Of a stretch of DNA of 64,000 nucleotides, positions 48,771 to 60,433 are shown piece after piece; position 1 is the stretch's first letter; each line of letters opens with the position of its first letter. The notes under the pieces are model-generated. The model was not told where the DNA came from and ran no database searches. It worked only from the letters and a program-made list of their open reading frames with translations. The stretch comes from Myxocyprinus asiaticus (taxonomy: Eukaryota > Chordata > Actinopteri > Cypriniformes > Catostomidae), in assembly GCF_019703515.2 (NCBI RefSeq), contig NC_059372.1, positions 20,388,931-20,452,930 on the forward strand, written 5' to 3'. Made by a program: the position numbers and the translations under genes.

Positions 48771-49490
48771 CATGCACTTAAAACATTATATTCCAGGGTT
48801 TTTGTAGAAAGCGGCATTCTGAAATGTAATGTAAACAAGAATGCTGATTCCCTAACACCATTTAAGTGATTAAGAAAAAATGGTTTGACACATCCAGGTT
48901 TCTCTCAGAGAACGCTGCTTATGTGGTCATGTAAACACATGTGCGTGAACAGACCGGATAACAAACGTCATAGGATGGATCCCAACAACAAGTCAACAAA
49001 GTGTAAAGAATTCAAATTGTTTGGGGAGAACAGTGGGAAAAGCATATACTCTATATACTATACCCATTTATACACACAAATCTAAAATATCGACATCCCT
49101 CACGTTCACGTATATGCGCTCAAACATTGGGGGAATCCCGGAGTTTTATATAAGAGGGAAACCCTACTATTGCAGGGCAATTTCACTACAGGTCACGATA
49201 GAAAGTTAAGGTTACAAACCCAGCAACAACTCTGGAATATCTGGAAATAAAGCGAAGCAACAAGGAATAAAATAGTGAAGTCTTTCTTGGATGCTGCATT
49301 TGTTATTTACACGACCGTCGCAGGGAAATAACGTTGATGTAGAGAAAGCTATTTACTGTCCGAGGCACATGTATGTGGGAGTAAAGAGTACGCCACTTAT
49401 ACAGTGCATGTAAATTGGAATGCTACTTTCAGTATTGCACCGCTTTCTTGCAATAATCCGCTTTCTGGTGTCCATGTAAACATACTGACT
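48771..49490. mobile_element. Probable inverted-repeat element with TTTACATG ends
   Basis: The left side ACCACATTTACATGCAC and the right side GTGTCCATGTAAACATACTG can pair through TTTACATG; GAAAGCGG occurs inside the left end and CCGCTTTC inside the right. The arms are weakly conserved, so the boundaries are approximate. Confidence 0.45.
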
Positions 49491-49678
49491 TTATGCTAGT
49501 GACATAAAAATGTACTGCATAGTAGGAATGACCCATGTATGCATATACATGCACATATATGCAAAATCACTTATTATTCAAAAGCACTTTCACTTCATTT
49601 TTGCAATTTAAGACAGGTATGTAGCTTGGACTTAAATTAACATGCTTAGGCATGTATTCATGATCATATATCAACTTA

Positions 49679-50887
49679 CACTGGTGGCCAAAAGTTTGGA
49701 ATAATGTACAGATTTTGCCCTTATGGAAAGAAATTGGTACTTTTATTCACCAAAGTGGCATTCAACTGATCACAATGTATAGTCAGGACATTAATAACGT
49801 GAGAAATTACTATTACAGTTTGAAATGTTTTTTTTTTTCAGAAGTACTTCAAAGAGTTCTCATCAAAAAATTCTCCACGTGCAGACAGTTTTGCAGATCC
49901 TTTGCATTCTAGCTGTCATTCTATACTCAGGTGACATTTCACCCCATGCTTCCTGTAGCACTTGCCATAGATGTGGCTGTCTTGTCAGACACTTCTCATG
50001 CACCTCACAGTGTAGCTGATCCCACAAAAGCTCAATGGGGTGAAGATCCATAACACTCTTTTCCAATGATCTGTTGTCCAATGTCTGTTTCTTTGCCCAC
50101 TTCAACCTTTTCTTTTTGTTTTTCTGTTTCAAAAGTGGCTTTTTCTTTGCAATTCTTCCCATAAGGCCTGCACCCCTGAGTCTTCTCTTTACTGTTGTAC
50201 ATGAAACTGGTGTTGAGCGGGTAGAATTCAATGAAGCTGTCAGCGGAGGACATGTGAGGTGTCTATTTCTCAAACTAGAGGCTCTGATGTACTCATTTTC
50301 TTGTTTAGATGCACATCTGGCCTTCCACATCTCTTTCTGTCCTTATTAGAGCCAGTTGTCCTTTGTCTTCTAAGACTGTAGTGTACACCTTTGTATGAAA
50401 TCTTCAGTTTTTTGGCAATTTCAAGCATTGTATAGCCTTCATTCCTCAAAACAATGATGACTGATGAGTTTCTAGAGAAAGCTGTTTCTTTTTTGCCATT
50501 TTTGACCTAATATTGACCATAAGACATGCCAGTCTATTGCATACTGTGGCAACTCAAAAACAAACACACAGACAATGTTAAGCTTCATTTAACAAACTAA
50601 GTAGCTTTCAACTGTGTTTGATATAATGGCAAGTGTATCTAGTACCAAATTATCAATTTAGCATGATTACTCAAGGATAAGGTGTTGGAGTGATGGCTGC
50701 TGGATATGGGACCTGTCTAGATTTGATCAAAAATGACTTTTTTCAAATAGTGATGGTGCGGTTTTTTACCTGTAATGTCCTGACTATACTTTGTGATCAG
50801 CTGAATGCCACTTTGGTGAATTAAAGTACCAATTTCCTTCCGAAACAGCAAAATTGGTACATTATTCCAAACTTTTGGCCGCTAGTG
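49679..50887. mobile_element. Tc1-like element with internal deletion
   Basis: The ends are inverted repeats (CACTGGTGGCCAAAAGTTTG at the left, the same with CACTAGCGGCC at the right), flanked by TA at 49677-49678 and 50888-50889. The arms share long inner phrases such as AAGTGGCATTCAACTGATCA. At 1,209 bp it is shorter than a full Tc1. The transposase on the minus strand lacks its catalytic middle. Confidence 0.92.
49863..50499 (-). pseudogene. Tc1-like transposase remnant with fused ends
   Basis: The start MAKKKQLSLET lies at 50499. A 1-base loss near 50459 shifts the frame before the segment reading RNEGYTMLEIAKKLKISYKG (helix-turn-helix), and another change near 50320 shifts it again. From 50330 an open frame of 155 codons reads RRLRGAGLMGRIAKKKPLLK and RLKWAKKQ, then jumps near 50050 from the KSVM segment straight to DLHPIELLWDQLHCEVHEK, the region of the third catalytic residue. 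The stretch holding the first two catalytic Asp residues is deleted, yet the frame is kept. The protein could at most bind DNA. Confidence 0.85.
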
Positions 50888-50889
50888 TA

Positions 50890-52361
50890 TGCAAATCAGT
50901 GTGGTAACTACTACTCACAGAAAAACACTTGAGATTGGCCGCAGGCATCTCTGTGCTCATTAAGAGCAGGAGGCGTGTGCACTGACAAGGCTGTTACAGT
51001 CAGACAGAACAAGCACTGCATAACAACAGGCCAAGAGGATGGCCGAGGTCATGGATCCCTATACAGTAGTATGTGGCTGGCATGTAACAGTGACATCTTT
51101 CCCGCTTATGCGAAAATGCTAATGACTAACCACTGCTCCTAAATGGCTGCTTGATTTATGAACAATGGACTTCTTATAACTTAATGGCGCATGTTATACC
51201 AGAAGAAAATATCTTCTGGAGATATGCTCCATCATTTTGTGTCATTTTGACCCAGAAACACATTTTGAGATGAATACACTAAAGTAAAAAAGGAAATTTA
51301 AATGATTATTTCTCAGAAACGATTTGGAGAAGAAACAGAATTGTTATATAAGAAAGCTGAGACATTCATAAAATGTTTCTGGGTCAAAATGACTAAATAT
51401 GATGGAACAGGTCACAAATATCTAGCAATTGTATTTAGATATTTACTACTAGTAATACAAATCTAAGTAATTGGGGGTGTTGGCGTGTTCATAAGAGAAG
51501 CTTGTTAAACCAAAGTACATATATGCACATTTAAAAAAATAAACAAATAAAGATCTAAAGCAAATTTAATTTAGAACGTAACCAATTAAGCTGATGTATA
51601 ACATGCCTTCTTTTCTGTTGTAAATAGCGCTGCTCTTCTGGCTGTATAAAAAAAAAAACAAGTTCTCACGTGAACATACAAACGTGCATGATTCAAGCAA
51701 GGCAGGATGTGTAAACAAGCTTCTCTCATGAATGTGCCAAGGAGAGCTAGGATGAAGGACTTCTGAAATTATGAATCTCCCTATTTCACAACTATGTTAA
51801 AAAATCTCCCATGCACAGCAAGAGCTGTGACATAGCTTCAGGATCATTAGAAACCCAGCTTTGAACGTCCTCCACCTATCTCTGCCATCTCAGGCTTCCC
51901 ATGTCTCTCCAAAGGCACATGAAGGATCTTTAAAGGCTTCTGGACATTCTGTAGCTCCATCTTGGAGCTGATGGGAGAGAGGAGATGATACGATTCGATC
52001 TTGGACACTGTGGTGCATCAGACACTACAAAGGCTAACTGATCAGATCAAGGAGGCAGCCGCTGGGCTCAAGATTTGTGCAGATCTCTCTGTTCTTGTCT
52101 CCTTTGTGTGACTGTTTTTCTTTTCTTCTATGACTTCCTTTGACACCAAGGCCATGGATGTGAATATCAGGGGTACAGTTATGAATGTTATAAACTCTAG
52201 AGTGAAAGGCATGGGGGAGAGTGTGAAAACAGAAAGAAATTGAGAGAATATTTGATTCTTCCCTCTAGTTTTTCTCCTTTCATTCTTGTGGTTGTGAATT
52301 GTGCTGGTGCCAAGCAGCAAAGTTGTCATTTGTGGGTGGGACAAGTGGGATATGTCCCTAG
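50890..52361. other. Unassigned DNA with a palindromic element
   Basis: Holds the palindrome at 51228-51406, listed separately. No gene recognised; the minus-strand frame at 52042-52344 has no domain. Confidence 0.5.
51228..51406. repeat. Short palindromic element
   Basis: The left arm contains TCATTTTGACCCAGAAACA and the right arm TGTTTCTGGGTCAAAATGA; outside them TCCATCAT pairs with ATGATGGA. Arms of about 42 bp surround roughly 95 bp. It may be a MITE; the class is not clear. Confidence 0.7.
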
Positions 52362-54281
52362 CAGAGGTGGAAAGTAATGAATTACAACTACTCTCATTAC
52401 AGTACTTACTTGAGTAAATTTTTCAAATTTTTCTACTTTAAGTATAAATAAATAATAGTACTTTAGCTGATTAAAACTTCGCTTCGTATTCAACTTCGCT
52501 ATAGTTATTTTTCACCACAAAGTTAAAAAAAATACATAATATTTCTGAAATTTTGGGAAGTTTTTTGGGAAGAAGAAATCAGCAAATTATAAGTGCTAAA
52601 TCTGTTTATAAACTAAAATGCGCTGTTCGTGGCACGACAGAAGCCCGCAGGGCACAGCATCATGAGCACAGCAGCTTGCGTAAACTGCCACCGGTGTCCT
52701 CTCTTCGCTAGCTTCTTCAAGACTTTCTGCCCTGTCACTACAAGAACTGTAATACTGTGATTTTCTGCATATTCATTTTATTCTGGAAAGGAGCCGTTCA
52801 TTCAGGTACAAGGGAACTGTCTGAACACGTTTAACCACTGATCAAACTTCAAACTTCAAACTTGTTTTTAAGGTAGGCAATGTTTTAACTGTGTCAAACA
52901 TTAACACAATGTAGTTTAACATATATGAGGGGATATCTTGTTTACTTGCTACTATATGTCTAAAGCAAACTTTTAAAATACCTTAGAAAGATACAGTGCC
53001 AATAGTGTCGGAAATTAATGGGGACTCCCATTTGAACAAAAATATCCCCAAAATTCAAAATATGGGGGCAAAAATTGCCCACGCATGATATTTAATTAAT
53101 AATATCTGATATAGTTACAGTTACACACATTGCGATCTTCTTTTGACTTTTCACTAAACATTATTTTTTTCCCCACCATCTGGTTCCTCGCACCATTGCG
53201 CACTCAGACGGGCTCTCTGCTTCTGTCAGTCCGCATCAGTTCGGCATTGTGCTTCCACGTTAAATTTCGTAACCGTTCACCCATCTTGTTCAAAATAAAC
53301 TGTCCTAGCGGGTAAAACTCTCACGCTAATAACCATTATGTTAATTAAGACTTTATTATTACAACTGTAATACAATAATACATATACAGAACAACCATTT
53401 TTAGTGTTTGAATCAATCATATCTCTCACTAAACAATCTTGTGAAATTTTTATTTTTGCCTTATTTTATTCATTTGGCAGGTAGGAGTTGATAACAGTTT
53501 GCTTGATAATCTCATTCCATATCTGGAGAATTTCTGCAGTATCATAGAGGATAAATTTCATCTATGAAATTGCATTATATTGTTTTGTACAGTATGTTAA
53601 CCTAATAGCCAAAATACTTGGGCATATGTGAATGAGAATAAACTTGAAATAGGAATGTGTTTCAGTCACAATGCACATTATGTAGTTTAGAGATGATTTA
53701 GAGACATTTAGAATGTTACAAATGGCTATTTCTATTTAAATAAATGTTGTATTCTTAAAATGTTCTGTTTGTCCAAGAATCCTCTTGCCTTTAGGACCTG
53801 TGAGGAGTCTGTTTCTCAAACTAGAGACTGTGATTTACTTGTCTTTTTGTTGTGCATCTGGCCATCCACTTCCCTCTCTATCATGGTTAGAGATTCTTTT
53901 TTCAAAACAGTAATGCATGGAATAGCCTTCATCTCTCTAAAACAATAGACTTTAGGTGAAAATAGAATTGCAGGAGAAAAGTGCTTCTCTTTTCAGTATT
54001 TTTGATTAAATTAATGCATCCTTGGTGAAAGGAAGAATCAATTTCTTTCAAGAACAAAAATGTCTTTGTGTTCTAAAAACTGAAGTGTATATACTATATA
54101 TAATATAATTTTCATAAAGTAATTTATAACGTAATTACTTGAGTAGTTTTTTGGTAAACTACTTATTTACTCTTACTTGAGTCATAATATTTCTCAGTAC
54201 TTGTACTCAAGTTAATTATTTCTTCAGCAGCATTACTTTTACTTAAGTAAAAAAAAAAAAAAACTACTCTTTCCACCACTG
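52362..54281. mobile_element. Non-autonomous hAT element with Tol2-like ends
   Basis: Starts CAGAGGTGGAAAGTAATGAA and ends TACTCTTTCCACCACTG. The octamer GTCCCTAG flanks both sides (52354-52361 and 54282-54289) without mismatch, the 8-bp target duplication of hAT elements. Subterminal TACTTACTTGAGTAA and TACTTGAGTAGTTTTT-type repeats resemble Tol2-class ends. About 1,920 bp with no hAT transposase domain. The interior includes an old Tc1 fragment (53795-54010). Confidence 0.92.
53795..54010 (-). pseudogene. Relic of a Tc1-like transposase inside the hAT element
   Basis: Aligns by eye with 50255-50500 of the Tc1-like copy upstream: GTTTCTCAAACTAGAG, GTGCATCTGGCCATCCAC, GGAATAGCCTTCAT, AAAACAATAG and a final CTTCTCTTTTCAGTATTTTTG in the same order. 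It covers the N-terminal, DNA-binding part of the gene in minus orientation. No inverted ends were found, so it is a fragment older than or captured by the hAT element. Confidence 0.65.
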
Positions 54282-54616
54282 GTCCCTAGCACTTTTTGTC
54301 CCCACTACTTTTTGAAATAGATTTGTCAGATTAGTGTCTTATGAAACATCTCCAGTTCTTGAGCAGGAGTTTCCATTTCCTTCATGTGTGTTATAATAAG
54401 TGTCGAACCAGCACTGGAGTTTATTTTTAATGTTATGATGACTGCTTGTTGCGGCCGTTATAAGTGATGTTGAGTGTCTGCAGCAGCGATGTTCTCTTGT
54501 GCATGCTGACGTGTGCTCTTCTCACTCCACTGTTCTGCATCTCGTGCTGCTTTCCAGTGAAATCGCATCCCCACTCATGATTTACATCCACTGTATGGTG
54601 CAGTCTTCGTTTATCA

Positions 54617-54647
<31 letters not shown>

Positions 54648-55035
54648 TTAGAGTGGATTAGAATCCAGAACTCCTTGTTGTAGAGGTCAAAAACCTTACC
54701 ATGAGACCAAGCAGTCATTCTGGATGAAAGTATTCTGATAGGGATCTGTTCACTTACTAACACAATCACAGTACTTACAGTGTTGGGTGAATGGATCAAA
54801 TTATCAAATTAATTATGTGACATATTTATTGTATTTTTCAAAAACATAAAAATATTATTTGACATCATCTGCATGTAACATAATTAACCATATATAGCCT
54901 GAAATAAATAATAATCAGGAATTTAATTTAATTTTTATTTGTTTGTTTTTTATTGAGCTGTTTTCTGAACTATTAAACAAAATCTAATATATTTGTATCT
55001 GTATCATATTTTATACATCTGGCTTTAAAGGTCAT
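54282..55035. other. Unassigned DNA with (AT)n
   Basis: An (AT)n run at 54625-54649. Nothing else supported. Confidence 0.5.
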
Positions 55036-55400
55036 TATTCTCCTGAGACCCAGCAATTAAGTTTTATTTATTTTTTTATTTTTTTTGTATATTGTATTTA
55101 TTTTATTTTATTTTAGCCTATACGTGCCTAAATCTTGGGATATTATCAGAGGACGTCCTGGGCTTTTCAGAAATATCAAATATTTGGGAGTTTGGCCATG
55201 ACAGCTTCCTCCCCTTGGTCTATAAAAATGTATATAAATGTATGACATTGCAATTCAGCACATAAAATACAGTATGAATAAAATCTATATTTATTTATTT
55301 TAATATATATATTATCATATGTATTTTATGCACCAAACACTATGTTGACATTTGAAAAGGGTAATAGTAAAACTTTTGTTTCTGGGTCTCAGGAGGTTGT
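55036..55400. repeat. Inverted-repeat element with CTCCTGAGACCCAG ends
   Basis: The left arm CTCCTGAGACCCAGCAATTA, followed by AGTTTT, pairs with the right arm AAAACTTTTGTTTCTGGGTC followed by TCAGGAG. The interior is AT-rich. Probable MITE, superfamily unknown. Confidence 0.65.
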
Positions 55401-57789
55401 AGTAAGAATACATCATAATAGCTTGTAATGTTGGAATTCAACATGCGTTTTCAATAAAATAATGTAAAAAAATGTGATCAAGCACAAGTTGCTTATATTC
55501 AGAGAATACTCATTTTAAAATACCAATAACAATATAATCATTATTGTCACTTTTATTATATCAAAATCAGCAAAGGTTTCACATCAAAAGGACGAGTGCT
55601 TCGCAATATGAATGCAAACATTTTTTAATAAAAAAAATACAAACTTATACTTCAAGAAATGCACAGAAACATTAGGAGATCTATTTGCAGATTTCACTTT
55701 ATTTTATACTGTGTTATAATGCAATGCAATTTATGTTTTTAAATGTTGTTTAAGTATATTTTTAATTATCTCTTGAAGTGTCTTTATATTTTTGGTTCAC
55801 TGTATACAAAAAATAAAGCTTTGTTTTCTTGTGTTTAGAAATAGACAAAATTCCCCACCAAACTTTTGAGTGAATTGTTGCATACTTTACGGCTTGCACA
55901 CCAACAAAACCCTGCAGATCTAATGAGTAGAGAGTAAGCGGGACCCGAGTTGCCAAGCGCCTCTTTCATGCTGTTAATTAGCTCTCCACTGGGCTTCCTG
56001 TGAATCTCCAGTGTACCACTGTCAAAACAGGGCCTGATGAGGGTTTGTCTATGGCATTTATATGACTCTCCTAATTGAAAAAATAACGTGTCTCTGCATG
56101 TGGTTTTTTCATAGGGCTAATATGTATTGTGTAAGCAGTGCTCTGTAGGTGTACAGTGCTGGGTGCGTGGCTATGTAGACATGTTCTATGAATTCAAATA
56201 GAATATATAGTCATGTGAGAGCTGCTGTATATTTGTGTTTCCTTTGTTTGATATTGGCAAATATTGGAGAAACCATGCCTGAGTGTATGCTGGAAAGTGT
56301 TGAAGTGGAATGTGCAGATGTGTTTTAGATAAGGTTGTTCCAGTTGGCTGTTCTCCCATAACTTGCATAAAAAATGGATACATGGGTGGATCACTGGTTG
56401 TGCAAACTTTGGTGAGTTGTTTTAGCTCAAAGCCTTTATTTGCTGTAGTGCATGTTACTGTATGTAGTTTTTAGTATTGTTCAAGAGACTAGAACATTGC
56501 TGAGACTTGTGGAGACTTTTTGAAGTACACATTGATGTTTGGAGTGCAGAAGATATGCTGAGCTGGATTCCTTCCGGGTGATAATTTTTCTTCCAATAAT
56601 GGTATTGGATGATGCTAAACTGTCCTGGACAAAGGTCATAGACATACATCTATCCCATGTTTACATAGAAAAAAGGTGTAGGTGAACACAGAAACACATT
56701 GGTGTGAATGGCCCCTAAGAATATTTAAAATAAAGATAAGCGAATTGAGTTTTTATTTTAGCAACGGTCTATGGCAATTTACACACCTATTAAAATGCCT
56801 TCTCTGTTCAATTATGCTACACTCTGTATAGCTGGTTGGATGAAAGAATGCATCCTGTGTGAACGAGCCCTTAGTCAATAGATACCATAATTAATTTAAC
56901 GTGAATGAAAATGAGGTTGTGAGAGAGAGAAGTACCATGAATTTATTGTGTACTGGTGCCACCTTTCCAAAAACTTCCAGGGGACAAACCCCACAGAAAA
57001 CATCGTCGACAACAGAGTCGTAAATATTTGACGTAACCTGGGACCTTAAGGCAGTACAACATATTGAATGGACTCTTTCTGTCCCTGACAGCATCATCTT
57101 CATTCACTTCTAATTAAATATGGCATCTACCCAGACTAAGGTCTACACACTACCAATCCACACTCCCACTCTCTGACATTTGAGCATGACTGGAGAGAGC
57201 TCACCTTACCTAATGACTAGTGTAATTTAGTCTAGAGGATGAGACCAGAGCTATTGTAAGTCAGATAAAGAGAGTTAGCCAAAGGGTTTCCGAAGGATGA
57301 CTAAGAAAACAAGGAGAGGATCTTTGAGGGGGTTGTGTAAGAAGCCAAAACACTGAGCTAAATGTAAAATAAAGGGTGAAAAGAGCATGTTTAGGTTCCT
57401 TTAAGAAGAATCCAGTGCTATGGAATTGTGTCAGTTTCTATTCTGTGTCTGCCCTTCAGTCCCATGGCTGACCCCCTCCACTTTCATGAAAAAGGCTCTA
57501 ATGCACAAAAGATGGGCATGGTTCCCATGGGCAGCCTGTCGGTACAGTGCCTGGAACTTGTTGCAGCCTCGTGGGAGACACAAAGTGGCACCCCAGAGAT
57601 ATGACACAGCTCGCTAATGCTACCTGACAGCGTAGCCACAAAGAGCAGCTTGTTCTGTAAACAAAGACCGAGGCTGATATAGAGTGTGTGTAAATGTGTG
57701 TCCGAGGGTGGGGGAGAGGTTCAGTGTGTATATGTGAGTGTATGTGTGTTAGAATGATACCAAAATAAAAATGGCTGTGTTCATGTATA
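55401..57789. other. Unassigned DNA
   Basis: No gene or clear repeat recognised. Small open frames have no domains. Confidence 0.5.
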
Positions 57790-58260
57790 TAGACCCCAAA
57801 ACTTATTTGGACACTTTTGGACTTTTACAGTAAATAACACCTCAGAATGTCTCAATTGTGATGAATTAGATGCAAAAATATACGTTTTCTTAAAACTACC
57901 TTCACATTTCTTAGCCATATTTTCCAAATACTTCTAACCAACTGGTCTCAAGGTGGTTTTTAATGGATGTATGAAGTCAGTTCTCCTCAAGTTCATACAG
58001 ATGTAGTTCATCACATTAACTATAGACACTTGTTGACAACCAGAAAGTCTCCAAATACTTTCTTAATTTTGAAAAAATATACCTATTTCTTTTTTTATTT
58101 AAAACCTAACAAGCATCTTTTTGTGAGATGTTGTGCTTAAAATTTTTTTGTGCTGTCTTCCTTTAAAAGAAACACCACTTGGTTTGATATTGTTGCAAAA
58201 GACTTTCAGACATTTTTGTGGTTTGAGAGTAGAAATACTGCACTTTTTAGGCCCACTGTA
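57790..58260. mobile_element. Probable short Tc1-like derivative
   Basis: The left end TAGACCCCAAAACTTATTTG and the right end CACTTTTTAGGCCCACTGTA are decayed versions of the inverted end TACAGTGGCCCCAAAAAGTA also seen at 21642. TA borders fit Tc1/mariner. About 470 bp, no transposase remnant recognised. Confidence 0.5.
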
Positions 58261-58316
58261 TGTCTTGACTAATCTGAGTATCCCCCCACTTGGTATGTTT
58301 AAAAATATTCAAAACA

Positions 58317-58500
58317 GTTCTCTTTCTAACATTTGTTAGGTATCTCACTATGGGAATTTGCCTCAGGCGTATCCGACACTGGAAGCAATGACACCACTTC
58401 TGTCAGCTGACAGACCAATCACAGAAGTGATAAGGGAGCCACAACTTCCTATATAAGACACTGCCACAGGACTCTTCTTCATTCTCGTTCTCTTCCCTGT
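58317..58500. repeat. DIRS left inverted terminal repeat
   Basis: From GTTCTCTTTCTAACATTTGT through GGTATCTCACTATGGGAATT, CCGACACTGGAAGCAATGAC, GTCAGCTGACAGACCAATCA and TATATAAGACAC to about CTCTTCTTCATTCT. From 58338 to about 58485 it is the reverse complement of the right repeat ending at about 61886, with scattered differences. Confidence 0.93.
58450..58457 (+). promoter_or_regulatory. TATA-like motif in the DIRS terminal repeat
   Basis: TATATAAG lies about 30-40 bp before the end of the paired repeat. Because the motif is in an inverted repeat and is nearly self-complementary, the right copy (61771-61778) also offers it. Possible promoter for the element's RNA; inferred from sequence only. 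Confidence 0.35.
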
Positions 58501-58679
58501 GAAGATTATTGGAAGCTATCCTCAGCAGGACTCACAAGGAGTGGTCGCTAAACAGTTAGTAATACGAGCCATTCAGGTACGTCACAGAGGGTGGCTTTTT
58601 TATTTTGTGAATATATTCACTATCGAAGTGAATATACTTTTCTGTTGTGTCGATATTGTTTCTCCAGGCATAAACCAGC

Positions 58680-59640
58680 ATGTCAAGGTGGGTTTACAGT
58701 TGGTAGAAAATGGCAACTGCGAGCTCACCTAGTGGTGGAGCGAAGGGGAAGGATCCCTTCTGTCTGTGTGTGTGTGGATCTATGATCTCGCCCAAGGATT
58801 CCCACCCGCTCTGTATCGCCTGTCTCTGCGTCAGACATGCGCAGGCTCGCTAATCCCTAGTGTTGCCTGCACTGTTCCCGGTTCGTACAGAGAGTTTCGG
58901 AAAGGAGGGTGCGGGTCGCAGCATCAAATAATGGGGATCCCTGTTTTTCTACGCCGCCAGCAGAGAAAGACCCATAGCCACAGCTGGGGTGATTTAATGG
59001 ACGAAGTTTCCACTGATCTGCCTCCCCTCTTTGAATCTGCCCTTTTGGCGGGGGACGGGAAAGAAGAGGATTACGATGATGATCGCCTTTTGGAGGACAA
59101 TGGCGAGGAGGATGAGGGTGATGTTATTCTCCCCGCTCATTCTCGGCCGGGTAGCGCGATGGACGCGTCCCCCTCTCCTGTCCAGGGAGAGTTGGACCTG
59201 GTTGAAATGTGTAGACGGGCACCAGCCAAACTCTCCATCGACTGGCCATCACAGCAAGCGGGCCAGGGTGCAGAGAGAGACCTGTATGATGGGAAATGGC
59301 TGCCGCTCTTTGGCTGAGTTTGTCGGGTTTGTCTGAGAGAGAGATGGATTTCCTGGATGCCCCGGTGTAACCGAAAGCCCTTTTTGGGGCTACGGTGTCT
59401 ACGATGCGGCAGCAGTGCCATTCAAGGAAGATAGGGAGGCGTTTGAAACTTGCCTTCGCCGAAAAGTCACTGTTGAAGCTCCGCAGCTGTCATGTTCTGG
59501 GTTACCAACCCATTTTAGGGGTGGGCAATCTGGATTCAGGACCCAGGCCAGAAGTAAGGCTTCTTTTGCAGCAGCGGCTGCCAAACATCGCCGGTCTAAC
59601 CCTCAGGAGAACAAGAAAAGGCGGGCGGCCTAACCAGTGT
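58680..59640 (+). pseudogene. DIRS gag-like remnant
   Basis: Recognisable features: SHPLCIACLCVRHAQA at 58798-58845 (a Cys/His motif typical of DIRS gag N-termini), then a stop; the frame starting about 58766 carries an acidic stretch GDGKEEDYDDDRLLEDNGEE and the phrase VEMCRRAPAKLSIDWP near 59200-59250, found in this gag family, ending at a stop at 59315. REREMDFLDAPV follows in the same frame as that stop. The frame from 59395 onward continues into a run of 18 C at 59723-59740. Gag would package element RNA. Frameshifts and stops make it inactive. Confidence 0.7.
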
Positions 59641-59979
59641 TCTGGTTCAGGACATGGAGTGGGTGAACAGCACTTGCGGAGTCTCTGTTCCACTCCTTCC
59701 TCAAGAAGAGACTTTGTTCCAACCCCCCCCCCCCCCCCCCGCCTTCCAACCAAGAGGACTCTGCAGGGGAGTCGAAAACTAAGTTTCGTGTTGCACAGCT
59801 TACAAAAAGCTTACAAAAAGAGTTTTGAGAGTGTTGGCACCAGTTCCCCCAGTGCCTCTCAGTTTGCATTTCCCCTCTCCAACCATGGGATCAGAAAAGA
59901 GAGAGGAGGACAGTTTGCACGAAAACATGAGTGTTACAAAAATAAAATTATTCTCTGTGCATCCAGGCAGTGGGCCGAG

Positions 59980-60303
59980 GGCACAACAATGTGTGAAAAT
60001 AAACACAAAAAGCTCCCAAATCACCGGCAAATGCTGCTGAGATTAATGGGTCTCAGAGTGTCTGCTTACCTAGACGATCTACTGCTCTGTGCTCCCTTGC
60101 GGCAACAAGCAGAAATAGATACTAGAGTGCTGGTGTCTCATTTAGAGAACATAGGTTTCAAAATAACTGAGATAAAGTGCTGTCTTGTGCCCTCGCAGGA
60201 AATAATATATCGGGGTCTCAGATTAAACTCCGATTGATTGGATCGATTCGCAGCTGTTTGTCCCTTTTTCAGAGAGGGAAAAAAAGTCTCATTCAGACAA
60301 TGT
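59980..60303 (+). pseudogene. DIRS reverse transcriptase fragment
   Basis: Contains LRLMGLRVSAYLDDLLLCAP with the catalytic YLDD box at 60067-60078, followed by HLENIGFKITEIKCCLVPSQ and YRGLRLNSD, the thumb-side of the reverse transcriptase, then a stop at 60235. The fingers and much of the palm before YLDD are missing: the sequence upstream (59740-59990) shows no motif A. It could not polymerise DNA. The following RNase H is in a different frame (+1). Confidence 0.85.
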
Positions 60304-60433
60304 CTACGCCTATTGGGTCTGATGGCCTAGTCGGTGTCAGTCATTTCATTGAGACTATTGTGAATGAGAGAGTTTCAGCACTTGATAGCAGCACAGCACC
60401 TGTTTCCTCACAGTCACTTAGACGTCAGAGGGG

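Noticed and set aside
54650..54720. tRNA-like sequence on the minus strand (GGTCTCATGGTAAGGTTTTT ... GGATTCTAATCCAC)
   Set aside because: The B box is poor, and I could not fold acceptor and anticodon stems convincingly. It may be a SINE head or a tRNA relic but is not supportable.
59139..59869. Minus-strand open frames over the DIRS gag-like region
   Set aside because: Antisense shadows of the DIRS element; glycine runs derive from the poly-C tract at 59723-59740.
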